Of a stretch of 64,000 bases of DNA, positions 48,311 through 57,609 are shown piece by piece. The DNA lies in contig QUMM01000016.1 in assembly GCA_003435055.1 (NCBI GenBank), positions 6,637 to 70,636 on the forward strand, given 5' to 3'. The notes under the pieces were generated by a model. It was given only the letters and a program-made list of their open reading frames with translations. It was not told the DNA's origin and searched no databases. The position numbers and the translations under genes are program-made. The DNA comes from Lachnospiraceae bacterium OF09-6 (GTDB lineage: Bacteria > Bacillota > Clostridia > Lachnospirales > Lachnospiraceae). Numbering within the stretch: the stretch's first letter is position 1; every line of letters starts with the position of its first letter.

Positions 48311-48339
48311 TTGTCTTTTGAGAGCAGCTGTATTATAAT
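48311..48339 (+). promoter_or_regulatory. Promoter of the thiamine operon
   Basis: TTGTCT at 48311-48316, a 17-nt spacer and TATAAT at 48334-48339, directly upstream of the TPP riboswitch. Confidence 0.75.
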
Positions 48340-48372
48340 CGAAAAGAATATAAAAGAATATAAAAGAAGAAA

Positions 48373-48458
48373 GACCGGGGGAGTTTCGATTGAGAAGCTG
48401 AGAGTAAGGTAGTCCTTAGACCCTTTAACCTGTTGGATCATGCCAGTGTAGGAAGTGT
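48373..48458 (+). ncRNA. TPP riboswitch (thi box)
   Basis: The leader has the conserved thi-box elements in order: GGGGGAG, the pyrimidine-sensing CTGAGA at 48409-48414, ACCCTTTAACCTG, GGATCATGCCAGTGTAGGAAG. It binds thiamine pyrophosphate and controls the downstream terminator, so the ABC operon is shut off when thiamine is plentiful. Confidence 0.93.
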
Positions 48459-48467
48459 TAAGACCAG

Positions 48468-48500
48468 AAGAGCATCTGCTGACAGCAGGTGCTCTTTTTT
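48468..48500 (+). terminator. Riboswitch-controlled terminator
   Basis: GAGCATCTGCT/AGCAGGTGCTC, with one G-U pair and a GAC loop, is followed by six T. It lies directly after the TPP aptamer and before the first gene, so regulation is by transcription attenuation. Confidence 0.9.
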
Positions 48501-48519
48501 CAATAAGGAGGAAAAGAAA

Positions 48520-48816
48520 ATGAATGCAAGTGTAGCGATTCAGGTACTGCCAAATGTGCAGGACGAGAATGAAGTGATTCGAATTGTGGATGAGGTGATT
48601 GCCTATATTCGTTCTACGGGACTGAATTATTATGTTGGACCGTTTGAGACAACGATTGAAGGTGATTACGATGAACTGATGGACATTGTAAAGGAATGCC
48701 AGCATGTAGCTGAACGGGCAGGCTGTAAGGCTATGAGTGTTTATGTAAAGATTTCCTACAAGCCAGAAGGGGATGTGCTGACCATTGAAAAAAAAGTTTC
48801 CAAACATCACCAGTAA
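48520..48816 (+). CDS. Thiamine-binding MTH1187/YkoF family protein
   Basis: The 98-aa protein begins MNASVAIQVLPNVQDENEVI and has the ferredoxin-like fold segments YIRSTGLNYYVGPFETTIEG and CKAMSVYVKISY of the MTH1187 family. Members bind thiamine or its pyrimidine precursor. It is the first gene after the TPP riboswitch. AAGGAGG precedes the ATG. Its end overlaps the start of the permease gene by about 30 nt. Confidence 0.88.
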   Translation: MNASVAIQVLPNVQDENEVIRIVDEVIAYIRSTGLNYYVGPFETTIEGDYDELMDIVKECQHVAERAGCKAMSVYVKISYKPEGDVLTIEKKVSKHHQ

Positions 48817-49566
48817 GATACCGCCGGTTGTGGCTATTGCTGCGATATTGATTGCCTGGCAGCTGGTAAGCATATCAGGCTGCTGCCTTCTTATATGCTT
48901 CCTTCACCGGTGGCGGTATGTCAGGCACTGGTGAAGGACAGATCCACCATTTTGTTTCATGCAGGATTTACACTGCAGGAGTCTTTTTATGGACTGGTGA
49001 TTGGTGTTTGCCTGGCTTTTCTGTTTGCCACCATGATGGATCGATTCCCAATATTGGATCAGGCCTTTTATCCGATTATGATCATTACGCAGACGATACC
49101 GACCATTGCGATAGCACCGATTTTGGTCCTTTGGATGGGGTTTGGTATGGCACCAAAGATTACCCTGGTAGTGATCACCACATTTTTCCCGATTACGATA
49201 GGCCTTTTGGATGGATATAAAAGTGTGGATATGGATGCGGTGCATTTGCTGCAGGCCATGGGAGCCAGCAGAGCACAGATCTTTTATCATGTAAAGTTTC
49301 CGTCGGCACTTCCGCATTTCTTTTCGGGATTGAAGATCTCAGCGTCTTATGCAGTGGTGGGAGCGGTAGTTTCGGAATGGCTGGGAGGCTTTAACGGACT
49401 TGGTGTATATATGACGAGAGTAAAAAAAGCATATGCTTTTGATAAAATGTTTGCCGTGATTATCTTTATCGTAGTGATCAGTCTGTTGCTGCTTCTAGCG
49501 GTCAATGTGATCAGAAGAATTGCAATGCCATGGCTTCATACAGAAAAAGGAGAAAAAAAGAGATGA
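48785..49566 (+). CDS. Thiamine-precursor ABC transporter permease (ThiX-like), frameshifted
   Basis: This is a binding-protein-dependent permease of the pyrimidine (HMP/FAMP) importer. A TTG start at 48785 opens KKKFPNITSKIPPVVAIAAILIAWQLVS. The frame breaks near 48880, where TCAGGCTGCTG lacks one base, and continues PSYMLPSPVAVCQALV. The permease coupling loop GASRAQIFYHVKFPSALPHF and six hydrophobic helices are visible. Repaired length is 260 aa, normal for the family. The stop overlaps the next start (ATGA). Most of the protein, 48895-49566, is intact. Confidence 0.83.
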
Positions 49567-50570
49567 GAAAGAATGTAAAAAAATATGCAGTACCAATGAT
49601 GACAGTGGCTCTTGCAGCTGCATTTGCAGTTGGAGCATCTGCGGAAGAGAAAGACACAGAAAAGATTACTTTTTGTCTGGACTGGACCCCGAACACCAAT
49701 CATACAGGTATTTATGTAGCACAGGCTCAGGGATATTATGAGGAAGCAGGACTGGATGTAGAGATTGTACAGCCACCTGAAGACGGATCTGCACTGATGT
49801 GTGCAGCAGGACAGGCACAGTTTGCGATCCAGGCACAGGATACCATGGCAGCTTCGCTGGCGTTGGATGATCCACTGGGAATTACTGCAGTAGCAGCAGT
49901 GATTCAGCATAATACATCTGGTATTATTTCCAGAGCAGGTGACGGCATCGATACCCCAGCAGGACTGACAGGCAAGACGTATTCTACCTGGGAATCCCCA
50001 ATCGAACTTGCCATGCTGGAAAATGTAGTAAACGGAGATGGCGGAGATTTCAGTAAAGTGACTCTGATTCCAAATGATATTACGGATGAACCTGCCGCAC
50101 TGGCCGCACATCAGACCGATGCAATCTGGGTATTTGAGGGATGGGGCTATATCAATTCAGAAGTAGAAGGAGTAGAGTGTGACTATTTCAATTTCTCTGA
50201 TGTAAATCCGGTATTTGATTATTATACTCCGGTAATCATTGCCAATAATGATTATCTGGAATCCAATCCTGAGCAGGCCAGGGCATTCATGGAAGCAACA
50301 GCAAAAGGATATGAATATGCAGCAGAACACCCGGAAGAAGCAGCAGATATACTGATTGCAGGAGACAATACCGGATCCCTGAAAGGTGCAGAAGAACTGG
50401 TAAAGAAGAGCCAGGAATTCTTATCTGCAAAATATATTGATGATGCAGACAGCTGGGGAGTGATCGATGCGGACAGATGGAATGCATTTTACAGCTGGCT
50501 TTATGAGAATGATCTTTGTGAGAAGGATCTGACAGGTATTGGCTTTTCCAATGATTATCTGCCGCAGTAA
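49563..50570 (+). CDS. Thiamine-precursor ABC transporter substrate-binding protein (ThiY/NMT1-like)
   Basis: The 335-aa secreted protein has a signal peptide (YAVPMMTVALAAAFAVGASAEE) and starts its mature part with ITFCLDWTPNTNHTGIYVAQ, the hallmark of ThiY/THI5-type pyrimidine-binding proteins. GSALMCAAGQAQFAIQAQDT and STWESPIELAML are further family motifs. It probably binds formylaminopyrimidine or HMP. The ATG at 49563 is chosen over an upstream in-frame ATG because of AAGGAG and the ATGA overlap with the permease stop. It lies in the TPP-riboswitch operon. Confidence 0.9.
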   Translation: MRKNVKKYAVPMMTVALAAAFAVGASAEEKDTEKITFCLDWTPNTNHTGIYVAQAQGYYEEAGLDVEIVQPPEDGSALMCAAGQAQFAIQAQDTMAASLALDDPLGITAVAAVIQHNTSGIISRAGDGIDTPAGLTGKTYSTWESPIELAMLENVVNGDGGDFSKVTLIPNDITDEPAALAAHQTDAIWVFEGWGYINSEVEGVECDYFNFSDVNPVFDYYTPVIIANNDYLESNPEQARAFMEATAKGYEYAAEHPEEAADILIAGDNTGSLKGAEELVKKSQEFLSAKYIDDADSWGVIDADRWNAFYSWLYENDLCEKDLTGIGFSNDYLPQ

Positions 50571-50579
50571 GGAGCAGAT

Positions 50580-51313
50580 ATGTCAGTAGTCAAAGCAGAG
50601 CATATTACAAAATCTTATGGAGAGAATCAAGTCCTGAAGGATATCAGTATTCATCTGGAAAAAGGAGAATTGGTATCGCTTCTTGGAGTCAGTGGCTCGG
50701 GAAAGACAACTCTGTTTCATATCCTTTCCGGTCTGGTGACACCGGAAGAGGGAAAAGTATATCTGAACGATAAAGATGTGACATCTTCACCAGGAAGTAT
50801 CAGTTATATGCTTCAGAAAGATCTTTTGCTGGAACATAAGAAGGTGATCGATAATGTATCACTGCCGTTGGTATTAAAGGGCATGAAGAAAAAAGAGGCA
50901 AGGCAGAAGCAGATACGCTTTTTTCAGAGTTCGGACTGGAAGGAACACAGTATCAGTATCCGCATCAGTTATCTGGCGGAATGCGGCAGCGTGCGGCGCT
51001 TCTTCGAACGTATCTGTCTTCCAGTGGTGTGGCACTTCTGGATGAACCGTTCAGCGCCCTGGACACCCTGACGAAATCCAGTGTTCATAAGTGGTATCTG
51101 GACATTATGCAGCATATTGATTTGTCTACATTATTTATCACTCATGACATTGATGAAGCAATTTTGCTTTCTGATCGGATCTATATTCTGAATGGAAAAC
51201 CAGGACAGATCAGAGATGAGATCATCATAAAAGAAAAAAAACCAAGAGGAGAAGAGTTCCCTCTTTCCGAAGAGTTCCTTGCATATAAAAGAGCAATTAT
51301 CAGCAAGTTATAA
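50580..51313 (+). CDS. Thiamine-precursor ABC transporter ATP-binding protein (ThiZ-like), frameshifted
   Basis: This is the ATPase of the pyrimidine importer. Part one carries Walker A GVSGSGKTTLFH. The frame breaks near 50909, where CAGAAGCAGATA stands for CAGAAGGCAGATA. Part two carries the signature LSGGMRQRAALLR, Walker B VALLDEPFSALD and the switch ITHDIDEAIL. Repaired, the protein is 244 aa with every motif intact. It is the last gene of the operon, followed by a shared terminator. Confidence 0.87.
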
Positions 51314-51353
51314 GAATCGTTTATCTGGAACACCGTGGACAGGAGAAAAATGA

Positions 51354-51384
51354 AAGAGCCATCCGGAAAATTCGGATGGCTCTT
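51354..51384 (-). terminator. Shared terminator between convergent thiamine and amino-acid ABC operons
   Basis: AAGAGCCATCCG/CGGATGGCTCTT form a perfect 12-bp stem with a 7-nt loop. On the minus strand it is followed by TCATTTTTC; on the plus strand the tail is weak. It probably ends both operons. Confidence 0.75.
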
Positions 51385-51400
51385 CGTTACTTTCCAATGG

Positions 51401-52225
51401 TTATTTAGCAGCAGTCTCAGTCTCTGTTGTGGCTTCAGTGTCTGCTTCAGAAGCGCTTTCAGTTTCTTCTTCTGTGTCATCAGCTTCTGCATACTGTGAA
51501 GCGATTTCTGAAATAGTACCATCTTCCAGCATAGTATCGATTGCTTCGTTGATGGTATTGAGAAGTTCTTCATTGTCTTTGTTAACTGCGATAGCATATT
51601 CTTCGGATTCGAAAGCATCTGGATCTTCGACAATCTTCAGACCATCGTTGTCATTTACATAGTTCTGAGCAGTAGCGGAATCGAGAACAACAACATCGCA
51701 TTTTCCATTTACCAGTTCCATAATAGCTTCAGTACCTTTTTTGAATGCTTCGTATTTATAACCCATTTCGTTTACACAGGTTTCTCCTGTGAATCCCTGG
51801 ATAACACAAATCTTCTTATCTGCCATATCCTCAGCTTTTTCAATATCAGAATCTTCCGGAACGATCATAACCTGTGTAGCAGTGTAGTATGGTGTAGAGA
51901 AGTTTACGGCTTCTTTTCTTTCGTCTGTGATGGTCATACCAGCGATAGTAGCATCGATCTGGCCATTCTGAAGAGCGATCAGAAGAGAATCAAATTCCAG
52001 AGACTCCATTTCAACATCCATACCGGTTAATTCACCGATTTTCGCTGCAATAGCCATATCAATGCCATCGAATTCCCCAAGAACACCATTAGCGGAAATG
52101 TATTCAAATGGTGGGAACTCTGGATTGGTTCCAAACTTGATCACTCCGTCTTCTGCACAGGCGGAAGCCCCTAAAAGCATGGTTGCGGCAGCTGTAGCAA
52201 CTACGATTTTAAACATTTTTCTCAT
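51401..52225 (-). CDS. Polar amino-acid ABC transporter substrate-binding protein
   Basis: This is a family 3 solute-binding protein of 274 aa. A signal peptide ends in LLGASACAEDG, where the cysteine may be a weak lipoprotein site. The mature start IKFGTNPEFPPFEYISANG and GIDMAIAAKIGELTGMDVE are typical, as is DATIAGMTITDERKEAVNFS, whose Arg binds the ligand carboxylate. An unusual acidic Glu/Thr/Ser tail of about 30 residues follows the domain. Specificity (Gln, Cys, His or other) is not readable. It is the last gene of a minus-strand operon. Confidence 0.9.
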   Translation of the reverse strand: MRKMFKIVVATAAATMLLGASACAEDGVIKFGTNPEFPPFEYISANGVLGEFDGIDMAIAAKIGELTGMDVEMESLEFDSLLIALQNGQIDATIAGMTITDERKEAVNFSTPYYTATQVMIVPEDSDIEKAEDMADKKICVIQGFTGETCVNEMGYKYEAFKKGTEAIMELVNGKCDVVVLDSATAQNYVNDNDGLKIVEDPDAFESEEYAIAVNKDNEELLNTINEAIDTMLEDGTISEIASQYAEADDTEEETESASEADTEATTETETAAK

Positions 52226-52288
52226 AATTTTTCTCCTTTTCTTTTTGAAAAATATATGTGAAATTTCTGAAACAGAAATTAGACATTC

Positions 52289-53011
52289 TTACAATACTTT
52301 GCTAAGGAAATTCTTAGTACGTTCATTCTTTGGATGATTGAATACCTCATCCGGTGTACCGCTCTCCAGAATCTGTCCCTGATCCATGAACAGAACACGG
52401 GAAGCAACCTCACGGGCAAATCCCATCTCGTGGGTAACGATCACCATGGTCATACCGCTTTTGGCCAGATCTTTCATAACATCCAGTACTTCACCGACCA
52501 TCTCAGGATCAAGTGCAGAAGTTGGCTCATCAAAAAGCATAATTTCCGGATTCATGGCCAGCGCTCTGGCGATAGCCACACGCTGCTTTTGCCCACCGGA
52601 TAACTGTGCCGGGTAAGCATCGGCTTTATCCAGGAGACCTACAGTAGTCAGAAGCTCCTGACCTTTCTTCACGGCCTCTTCTTTGGTCATTTTCTTTAAA
52701 AGAACCGGAGCCAGTGTAATATTATCCATAATGCTTAAGTGTGGGAACAGATTAAAATGCTGGAATACCATTCCCATTTTCTGACGGATCAGATTGACAT
52801 CAACAGATGGTGCATTAATCATCTCATCGTCTACGTAAATTTCACCTTCTGTCACATCTTCCAGAAGATTTAAACAACGCAGGAAAGTACTTTTGCCGGA
52901 ACCGGACGGACCGATTACAACAACAACTTCACCTGCCTGAATGTGTTCGTTGATTCCATTTAATACCTTCAGGTCTCCGAACTGCTTGCATAAGTTCTTT
53001 ACTCTAATCAT
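52289..53011 (-). CDS. Polar amino-acid ABC transporter ATP-binding protein (GlnQ type)
   Basis: The 240-aa ATPase has Walker [16 protein letters not shown], the Q-loop [10 protein letters not shown], signature [15 protein letters not shown], Walker [16 protein letters not shown] and H-switch VTHEMGFA. Its length is normal for the GlnQ family. It lies between the permease and binding-protein genes on the minus strand, with 17 nt to the permease. Confidence 0.95.
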   Translation of the reverse strand: MIRVKNLCKQFGDLKVLNGINEHIQAGEVVVVIGPSGSGKSTFLRCLNLLEDVTEGEIYVDDEMINAPSVDVNLIRQKMGMVFQHFNLFPHLSIMDNITLAPVLLKKMTKEEAVKKGQELLTTVGLLDKADAYPAQLSGGQKQRVAIARALAMNPEIMLFDEPTSALDPEMVGEVLDVMKDLAKSGMTMVIVTHEMGFAREVASRVLFMDQGQILESGTPDEVFNHPKNERTKNFLSKVL

Positions 53012-53028
53012 GCGTTCGTTACTCCCTT

Positions 53029-53727
53029 CTAACGTATTTCTGAAGCTCTCAGGCGACTCTCAACACGATTCAGAACAAGTGTGAGAATCTTGACCAGTAC
53101 ATAATAGATAACAGCAGTTCCGATCAATGGCATGAATGCTTCGAATGTTGCGCTTTTAATAAAATCTCCGGCTTTCTGAATATCCATAAGACCAACATAG
53201 CCCACAATAGCAGTCTCTTTAATCAGAACGATAAATTCGTTGCACAGTGCCGGAAAGATATTCGTCACTGCCTGTGGGATGACGATACGGGTCATTGTCT
53301 GTGTGGCATTAAGCCCCAGAGAACGTCCGGCTTCTGTCTGACCTTTGTCAACAGAAAGAATACCGGCACGGATAATTTCGGATACATAGGCACCAGAGTT
53401 GATGCCAAATGCAATCGCCGCAATAACCCATTTGCTTAGATTTACAGATGCAAAAATAACAAAATAAATAATCATCAGCTGAGTGACTGCAGGTGTGCCT
53501 CGTATAACATCGGTATAAATGCCGCCAATCAGCTTTAATAATTTATTACTGGACAGATTGCACAGGGCAATTAAAAGACCTATCGCAATACCGATGAGTA
53601 CAGCTACCAATGATACACGGATTGTTACACCAATACCGTCCAGCAAAAGTATATAACGGTTGTCCTTGATGAAACATCTGGTAAAGGTATCACAGAAGTC
53701 AGCTGACCATGTTTGAAACCATTCCAT
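53029..53727 (-). CDS. Polar amino-acid ABC transporter permease (HisM/GlnP type)
   Basis: The 232-aa membrane protein has about five helices. It carries the family motif [17 protein letters not shown] and the ATPase-coupling EAA loop [22 protein letters not shown]. It is the first gene of the minus-strand operon. GGAAAGGAAGAG precedes the ATG. Confidence 0.94.
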   Translation of the reverse strand: MEWFQTWSADFCDTFTRCFIKDNRYILLLDGIGVTIRVSLVAVLIGIAIGLLIALCNLSSNKLLKLIGGIYTDVIRGTPAVTQLMIIYFVIFASVNLSKWVIAAIAFGINSGAYVSEIIRAGILSVDKGQTEAGRSLGLNATQTMTRIVIPQAVTNIFPALCNEFIVLIKETAIVGYVGLMDIQKAGDFIKSATFEAFMPLIGTAVIYYVLVKILTLVLNRVESRLRASEIR

Positions 53728-53775
53728 TTTTCTCTTCCTTTCCTATATATAGTGATTTGGCTTATTTATTTTGCC

Positions 53776-53784
53776 ATTATAGCA
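53776..53784 (-). promoter_or_regulatory. Extended -10 promoter of the amino-acid ABC operon
   Basis: On the minus strand TGCTATAAT, an extended -10 element, lies about 50 nt before the permease start. No good -35 box is seen 17 nt upstream, as is common with extended -10 promoters. Confidence 0.5.
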
Positions 53785-53887
53785 TACAATTACGGCTAAA
53801 TAAAGCTAATTATTTTGAAAATGTATATTTATAAAATAAATTTGTGAATAATGTATATTCATGCATACAAATATATAAAGAAGCTGG

Positions 53888-53916
53888 TTGCGGTATATCA
53901 GGTAGTTTAGTATAAT
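53888..53916 (+). promoter_or_regulatory. Promoter of the SH3-repeat gene
   Basis: TTGCGG at 53888-53893, a 17-nt spacer and TATAAT at 53911-53916, followed 24 nt later by AAGGAGGTG and the start codon. Confidence 0.65.
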
Positions 53917-53953
53917 AAAAATGAACAGTAAAATTCTGGTAAGGAGGTGCATT

Positions 53954-54700
53954 ATGACAGGAATATGGGGTAGGCTGGAAATGAAAAATATTAGAAAATG
54001 GATGATGGCAGCATTGCTGATATTCGGTATATGGATTGCGGCAGGAGGCTCTGGAAGTGCAGCAACGGTGGACACCTATACAGTTCGAGTGGAAAAAGGA
54101 TATCTGGCTCTCCGCACTGCACAGGCCTATGATTACCGTAATGAGATTGGAAAGTTATATACCGGAGATACTGTGGAGGTAGAAGAGTATGGTTCAGGAG
54201 ATTACTGGTATGTATATTCTTCTAAACTGAATAAGTATGGATATGTGAATAATAACTATCTGTTTTACAGTGGGATCACAGATGACACGGATTATACGGT
54301 AAGTGTACAGAGCGGTTATCTGGCGTTGAGAACGGAAAAAGCATATGACTACCGTAATGAGATTGGAAAGCTATATACTGGTGATACGGTAGAAGTGTTA
54401 GATGTAAGTGATAGTGGTTACTGGTATGTATATTCCGACAAACTGAATAAGTATGGGTATGTGAATAAGGATTATCTGATTGCACCAGATATCATCAGTG
54501 GTGCAAAGTATTATGTAACAGGAACCACTTATTATCTGGCATTGAGAAATGCAAAGGCTTATGATGCAGCCAATGAGATTGGCAGACTGTATAACGGAGA
54601 TTATGTTTATGTACAGGATACCAGTGACAGCACATACTGGTATGTATATGCTCCACAGTTGAACAAATATGGATATGTGAACAGAAATTATTTAAAATAA
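53954..54700 (+). CDS. Secreted protein with three bacterial SH3-like repeats
   Basis: The 248-aa protein has an N-terminal signal segment (MKNIRKWMMAALLIFGIWIAAGG) and then three repeats of about 63 residues. Each has the pattern YLALR-x-AKAYD-x-NEIG-LY-GD-V, then YWYVY-LNKYGYVN-YL. These fit bacterial SH3 (SH3b) domains that bind cell-wall peptides. No catalytic domain is attached. The first two repeats are also very similar at DNA level, so they are prone to recombination. AAGGAGGTG precedes the ATG at 53954. A cell-wall-associated role is inferred. Confidence 0.82.
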   Translation: MTGIWGRLEMKNIRKWMMAALLIFGIWIAAGGSGSAATVDTYTVRVEKGYLALRTAQAYDYRNEIGKLYTGDTVEVEEYGSGDYWYVYSSKLNKYGYVNNNYLFYSGITDDTDYTVSVQSGYLALRTEKAYDYRNEIGKLYTGDTVEVLDVSDSGYWYVYSDKLNKYGYVNKDYLIAPDIISGAKYYVTGTTYYLALRNAKAYDAANEIGRLYNGDYVYVQDTSDSTYWYVYAPQLNKYGYVNRNYLK

Positions 54701-54731
54701 TAAAAGAAAGAATCCACCGGGAATATAAAAT

Positions 54732-55487
54732 ATGAAGAAAAATTATAAAATGATCATTAGTTACGATGGTACTCGATATTATGGATGGGAACATCAGCCA
54801 GACCGGGAAACAATACAGGGAAAACTGGAAAAAGTACTGTTCCGTATGTGCGACGAGAAAGTGCCGATCGCAGAACTGAAGTTAAATGGAGCAGGACGGA
54901 CGGATGCAGGGGTGCATGCGAGAGCCATGGTGGCCAATATTTTCCTGGATGTGGAAATGACACCGCTGGAGATCCGGGATTATATGAACCGCTATCTGCC
55001 GGATGATATTGCAGTGAATGAAGTACGTGAGGCATCTGAACGTTTTCATGCCAGATACAATGCAGTAGGAAAAACATACCAGTATACCTGCTATGCAGGT
55101 GAGGTAAAGACTATTTTTGACCGGAAGTATGTGACCTCACTGGAAAAGATGCCGGATGTGAAAGCAATGCAGGAGGCAGCAGAATATCTGAAGGGAAAAC
55201 ATGATTTTGCCAGCTTCTGCACCAATCCGAGAATGAAAAAGTCTACGGTGCGGATCGTGGATCAGATTGATATCACAATGCGAAAAGGATATATTTATTT
55301 TACGTTCCACGGAACCGGATTCCTGCAGAATATGGTCAGAGTGTTGACAGGCACATTACTTGATGTGGGATATGGAAAGATACAGCCGGCAGAGGTGGCT
55401 GAGATTATGGAGAAAAAAGACCGTAAGCTGGCCGGACCGACAGCACCGGCTCAGGGACTGACCCTGATAAAAGTAGATTATGACTAA
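54732..55487 (+). CDS. truA: tRNA pseudouridine(38-40) synthase
   Basis: TruA isomerises uridines 38-40 in the anticodon arm of many tRNAs. The 251-aa protein has the start ISYDGTRYYGWEHQPDRETI and the catalytic motif NGAGRTDAGVHARAM, whose Asp is the nucleophile. Later come RFHARYNAVGKTYQY and the C-terminal GTGFLQNMVRVLTGTLLDVG. Length and motifs are normal. Some genomes carry two truA copies; only one is seen here. Confidence 0.95.
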   Translation: MKKNYKMIISYDGTRYYGWEHQPDRETIQGKLEKVLFRMCDEKVPIAELKLNGAGRTDAGVHARAMVANIFLDVEMTPLEIRDYMNRYLPDDIAVNEVREASERFHARYNAVGKTYQYTCYAGEVKTIFDRKYVTSLEKMPDVKAMQEAAEYLKGKHDFASFCTNPRMKKSTVRIVDQIDITMRKGYIYFTFHGTGFLQNMVRVLTGTLLDVGYGKIQPAEVAEIMEKKDRKLAGPTAPAQGLTLIKVDYD

Positions 55488-55502
55488 AAGGTATGGCAGA
55501 AC

Positions 55503-57509
55503 ATGAGAATAGAAGAGGAAAATTATCTGAAGCTGGTGTTGAAAAAAGCAGCAAAAAAGTATGCAGAAACCGTGCAGAAGCTGGGAGACAATGCAAAAGA
55601 TATGGAGAGCATGAATGACTATTTCTGGGAAAACTATACAGAATTTGACGAGTTTGGTTATGAAATGTTCGATAATAAAATGGCATTGAAGACCAGACTG
55701 ACCCAGCAGGAAGAATATCAGAGAGATCGGAAACGGTACGAAAAAATGATGGATTCGCCATATTTTGGACGGGTGGACTTTTGCTATGAAGGAGAAGAAG
55801 AACCGGAAGTCTATTATGTGGGAGCAGGGAATCTGACCGATGACCATGGACAGAGGGCTTATGTATACGACTGGCGGGCACCGGTGTCCGGATTGTTTTA
55901 TGATTATGATAAAGGCCAGGCACAGTTTACTGCGCCTATGGGAATCATGCATGGTGAAATTACCAGAAAACGCCAATATAAGATTCAGGAAGGAAAGCTG
56001 ATGTTCGCTCTGGAGACAGAGATGAATATTGATGATGAAATTTTGCAGCAGGCATTGTCAGAAAATGGAGACAATCGGCTGAAAAGTATTGTCACGACTA
56101 TACAGAAGGAGCAGAACAGCATCATCAGGGATCTGAAACATCGGATTCTTGTAGTGCAGGGATGTGCAGGCAGTGGCAAGACATCGGTAGCTCTTCATCG
56201 AATTGCGTATTTGCTATATCACAACAGAGAATCACTAAATGCAGCCCAGGTGCTGGTGCTGTCGCCGAATAGTATTTTTGGTGATTATATTTCCAGAATT
56301 TTGCCAGAACTGGGAGAAGAGAATATCTGTGAGATGACGCTGGATGATTATGCATACCGGGAGCTGAGTTGTTATGGAGAGGCACTGGATAAGTATGATG
56401 AACTGGAGGCGGTATTGCATGGTAAGCGGCCTGAAGAGGCAGATTATAAACAGTCCAGGGAATTTGTACAGGAACTGGATCTTTTTTTAATGCAGCAGGA
56501 ATGGGAAAATGTGGATATTCAGGACTTTCAATATAAGAAGATCGTCTGTCCGGAAGAGAAGATTTCAAAGTTCTTTTATGAGACCTGCTGCGATGTGCCG
56601 ATGCTGGCTCGCATGGAGAAAATCGCAGAATATCTGATTGATGAGCAGGAGACTTTGCAGAACCGGGATATGGAAGACGAAGAAAAAGATAAACTCTTGG
56701 AAAAGATGAACCGGATGTATGTGACCAGGGATCCACTGGAGCTGTATAACAGATTTCTGGTGGAAAGTGGACGGGAAGAACAGCTGATCCATGGCCAGGA
56801 GATTCCATATGAAGATGTGTACCCACTTCTTTATCTGAAGTATACAATGGATGAGCTGCCAAAAAGACGGCGGGTAAAACATGTAGTAATTGATGAGATG
56901 CAGGATTATTCCTACATTCAGTATCGGATTCTTCAGAAAATGTTTGACTGTCCGATGACCATTCTGGGTGACTGCAAGCAGACGATGGGAGAAAAACAGA
57001 CCAATGTGATGAAGTTCCTGCCGGAGATTTATGGAAAAGAGATGTTCTATATTGATATGAAGAAGTCTTACCGTTCCACCTGCGAGATTATGGATTTTGC
57101 AGAGCAGATTCTGAACAAAGACAGTGATACGGAGTATGTGGACCGTCATGGTGAGAGACCACATATAGCACAAGTGAAATCAGAAGAACAGATGGCAGAA
57201 TGCATGACAGAGGATTTGAGAGCAGGAAAAGTATATCGTACGCAGGGTGTGTTGTGTCTGACACAGGAGGAAGCTGACCGGTTCTATAGAATGCTTGAAA
57301 AATCAGGGATAGAAGCAGATCTTCTTACGAAAGACAGTATGAAGTTTCATGCGGGAATTTCGGTGATGCCATTTTATCTGGCCAAAGGACTGGAATTTGA
57401 TGCAGTCTATGTACCAAATGTACAGCAATATCGGTCCCCACTGGAAAAACAGGCACTTTATATCAATGCCACCAGGGCACTACATCAGTTAAAACTATAT
57501 GAAATATAG
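55503..57509 (+). CDS. HelD-like superfamily 1 helicase / RNA polymerase recycling factor
   Basis: The 668-aa ATPase resembles HelD/HelR proteins, which pull stalled RNA polymerase off DNA. It has an N-terminal coiled region (YLKLVLKKAAKKYAETVQKL), Walker A VVQGCAGSGKTSVALHRIAY near residue 216, Walker B VVIDEMQDYSYIQYRIL, SF1 motif III TILGDCKQTMG, and C-terminal motifs AKGLEFDAVYVPNV and YINATRALHQL. It is somewhat shorter than B. subtilis HelD (about 770 aa). It starts 15 nt after truA. Confidence 0.85.
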   Translation: MRIEEENYLKLVLKKAAKKYAETVQKLGDNAKDMESMNDYFWENYTEFDEFGYEMFDNKMALKTRLTQQEEYQRDRKRYEKMMDSPYFGRVDFCYEGEEEPEVYYVGAGNLTDDHGQRAYVYDWRAPVSGLFYDYDKGQAQFTAPMGIMHGEITRKRQYKIQEGKLMFALETEMNIDDEILQQALSENGDNRLKSIVTTIQKEQNSIIRDLKHRILVVQGCAGSGKTSVALHRIAYLLYHNRESLNAAQVLVLSPNSIFGDYISRILPELGEENICEMTLDDYAYRELSCYGEALDKYDELEAVLHGKRPEEADYKQSREFVQELDLFLMQQEWENVDIQDFQYKKIVCPEEKISKFFYETCCDVPMLARMEKIAEYLIDEQETLQNRDMEDEEKDKLLEKMNRMYVTRDPLELYNRFLVESGREEQLIHGQEIPYEDVYPLLYLKYTMDELPKRRRVKHVVIDEMQDYSYIQYRILQKMFDCPMTILGDCKQTMGEKQTNVMKFLPEIYGKEMFYIDMKKSYRSTCEIMDFAEQILNKDSDTEYVDRHGERPHIAQVKSEEQMAECMTEDLRAGKVYRTQGVLCLTQEEADRFYRMLEKSGIEADLLTKDSMKFHAGISVMPFYLAKGLEFDAVYVPNVQQYRSPLEKQALYINATRALHQLKLYEI

Positions 57510-57516
57510 AAAAGTA

Positions 57517-57549
57517 GAAAACGGGCTGCATATGTGTAGTCCGTTTTCC
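57517..57549 (+). terminator. Terminator after the HelD-like gene
   Basis: GAAAACGG/CCGTTTTC form an 8-bp outer stem around a partly paired 16-nt centre. The T-tail is short (TTTTCCTC). Confidence 0.6.
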
Positions 57550-57609
57550 TCATAATTGTATCAAATTTTCGTGCTATGATGCACATGGATAAAAAGGGAG
57601 AAAAGTAAC

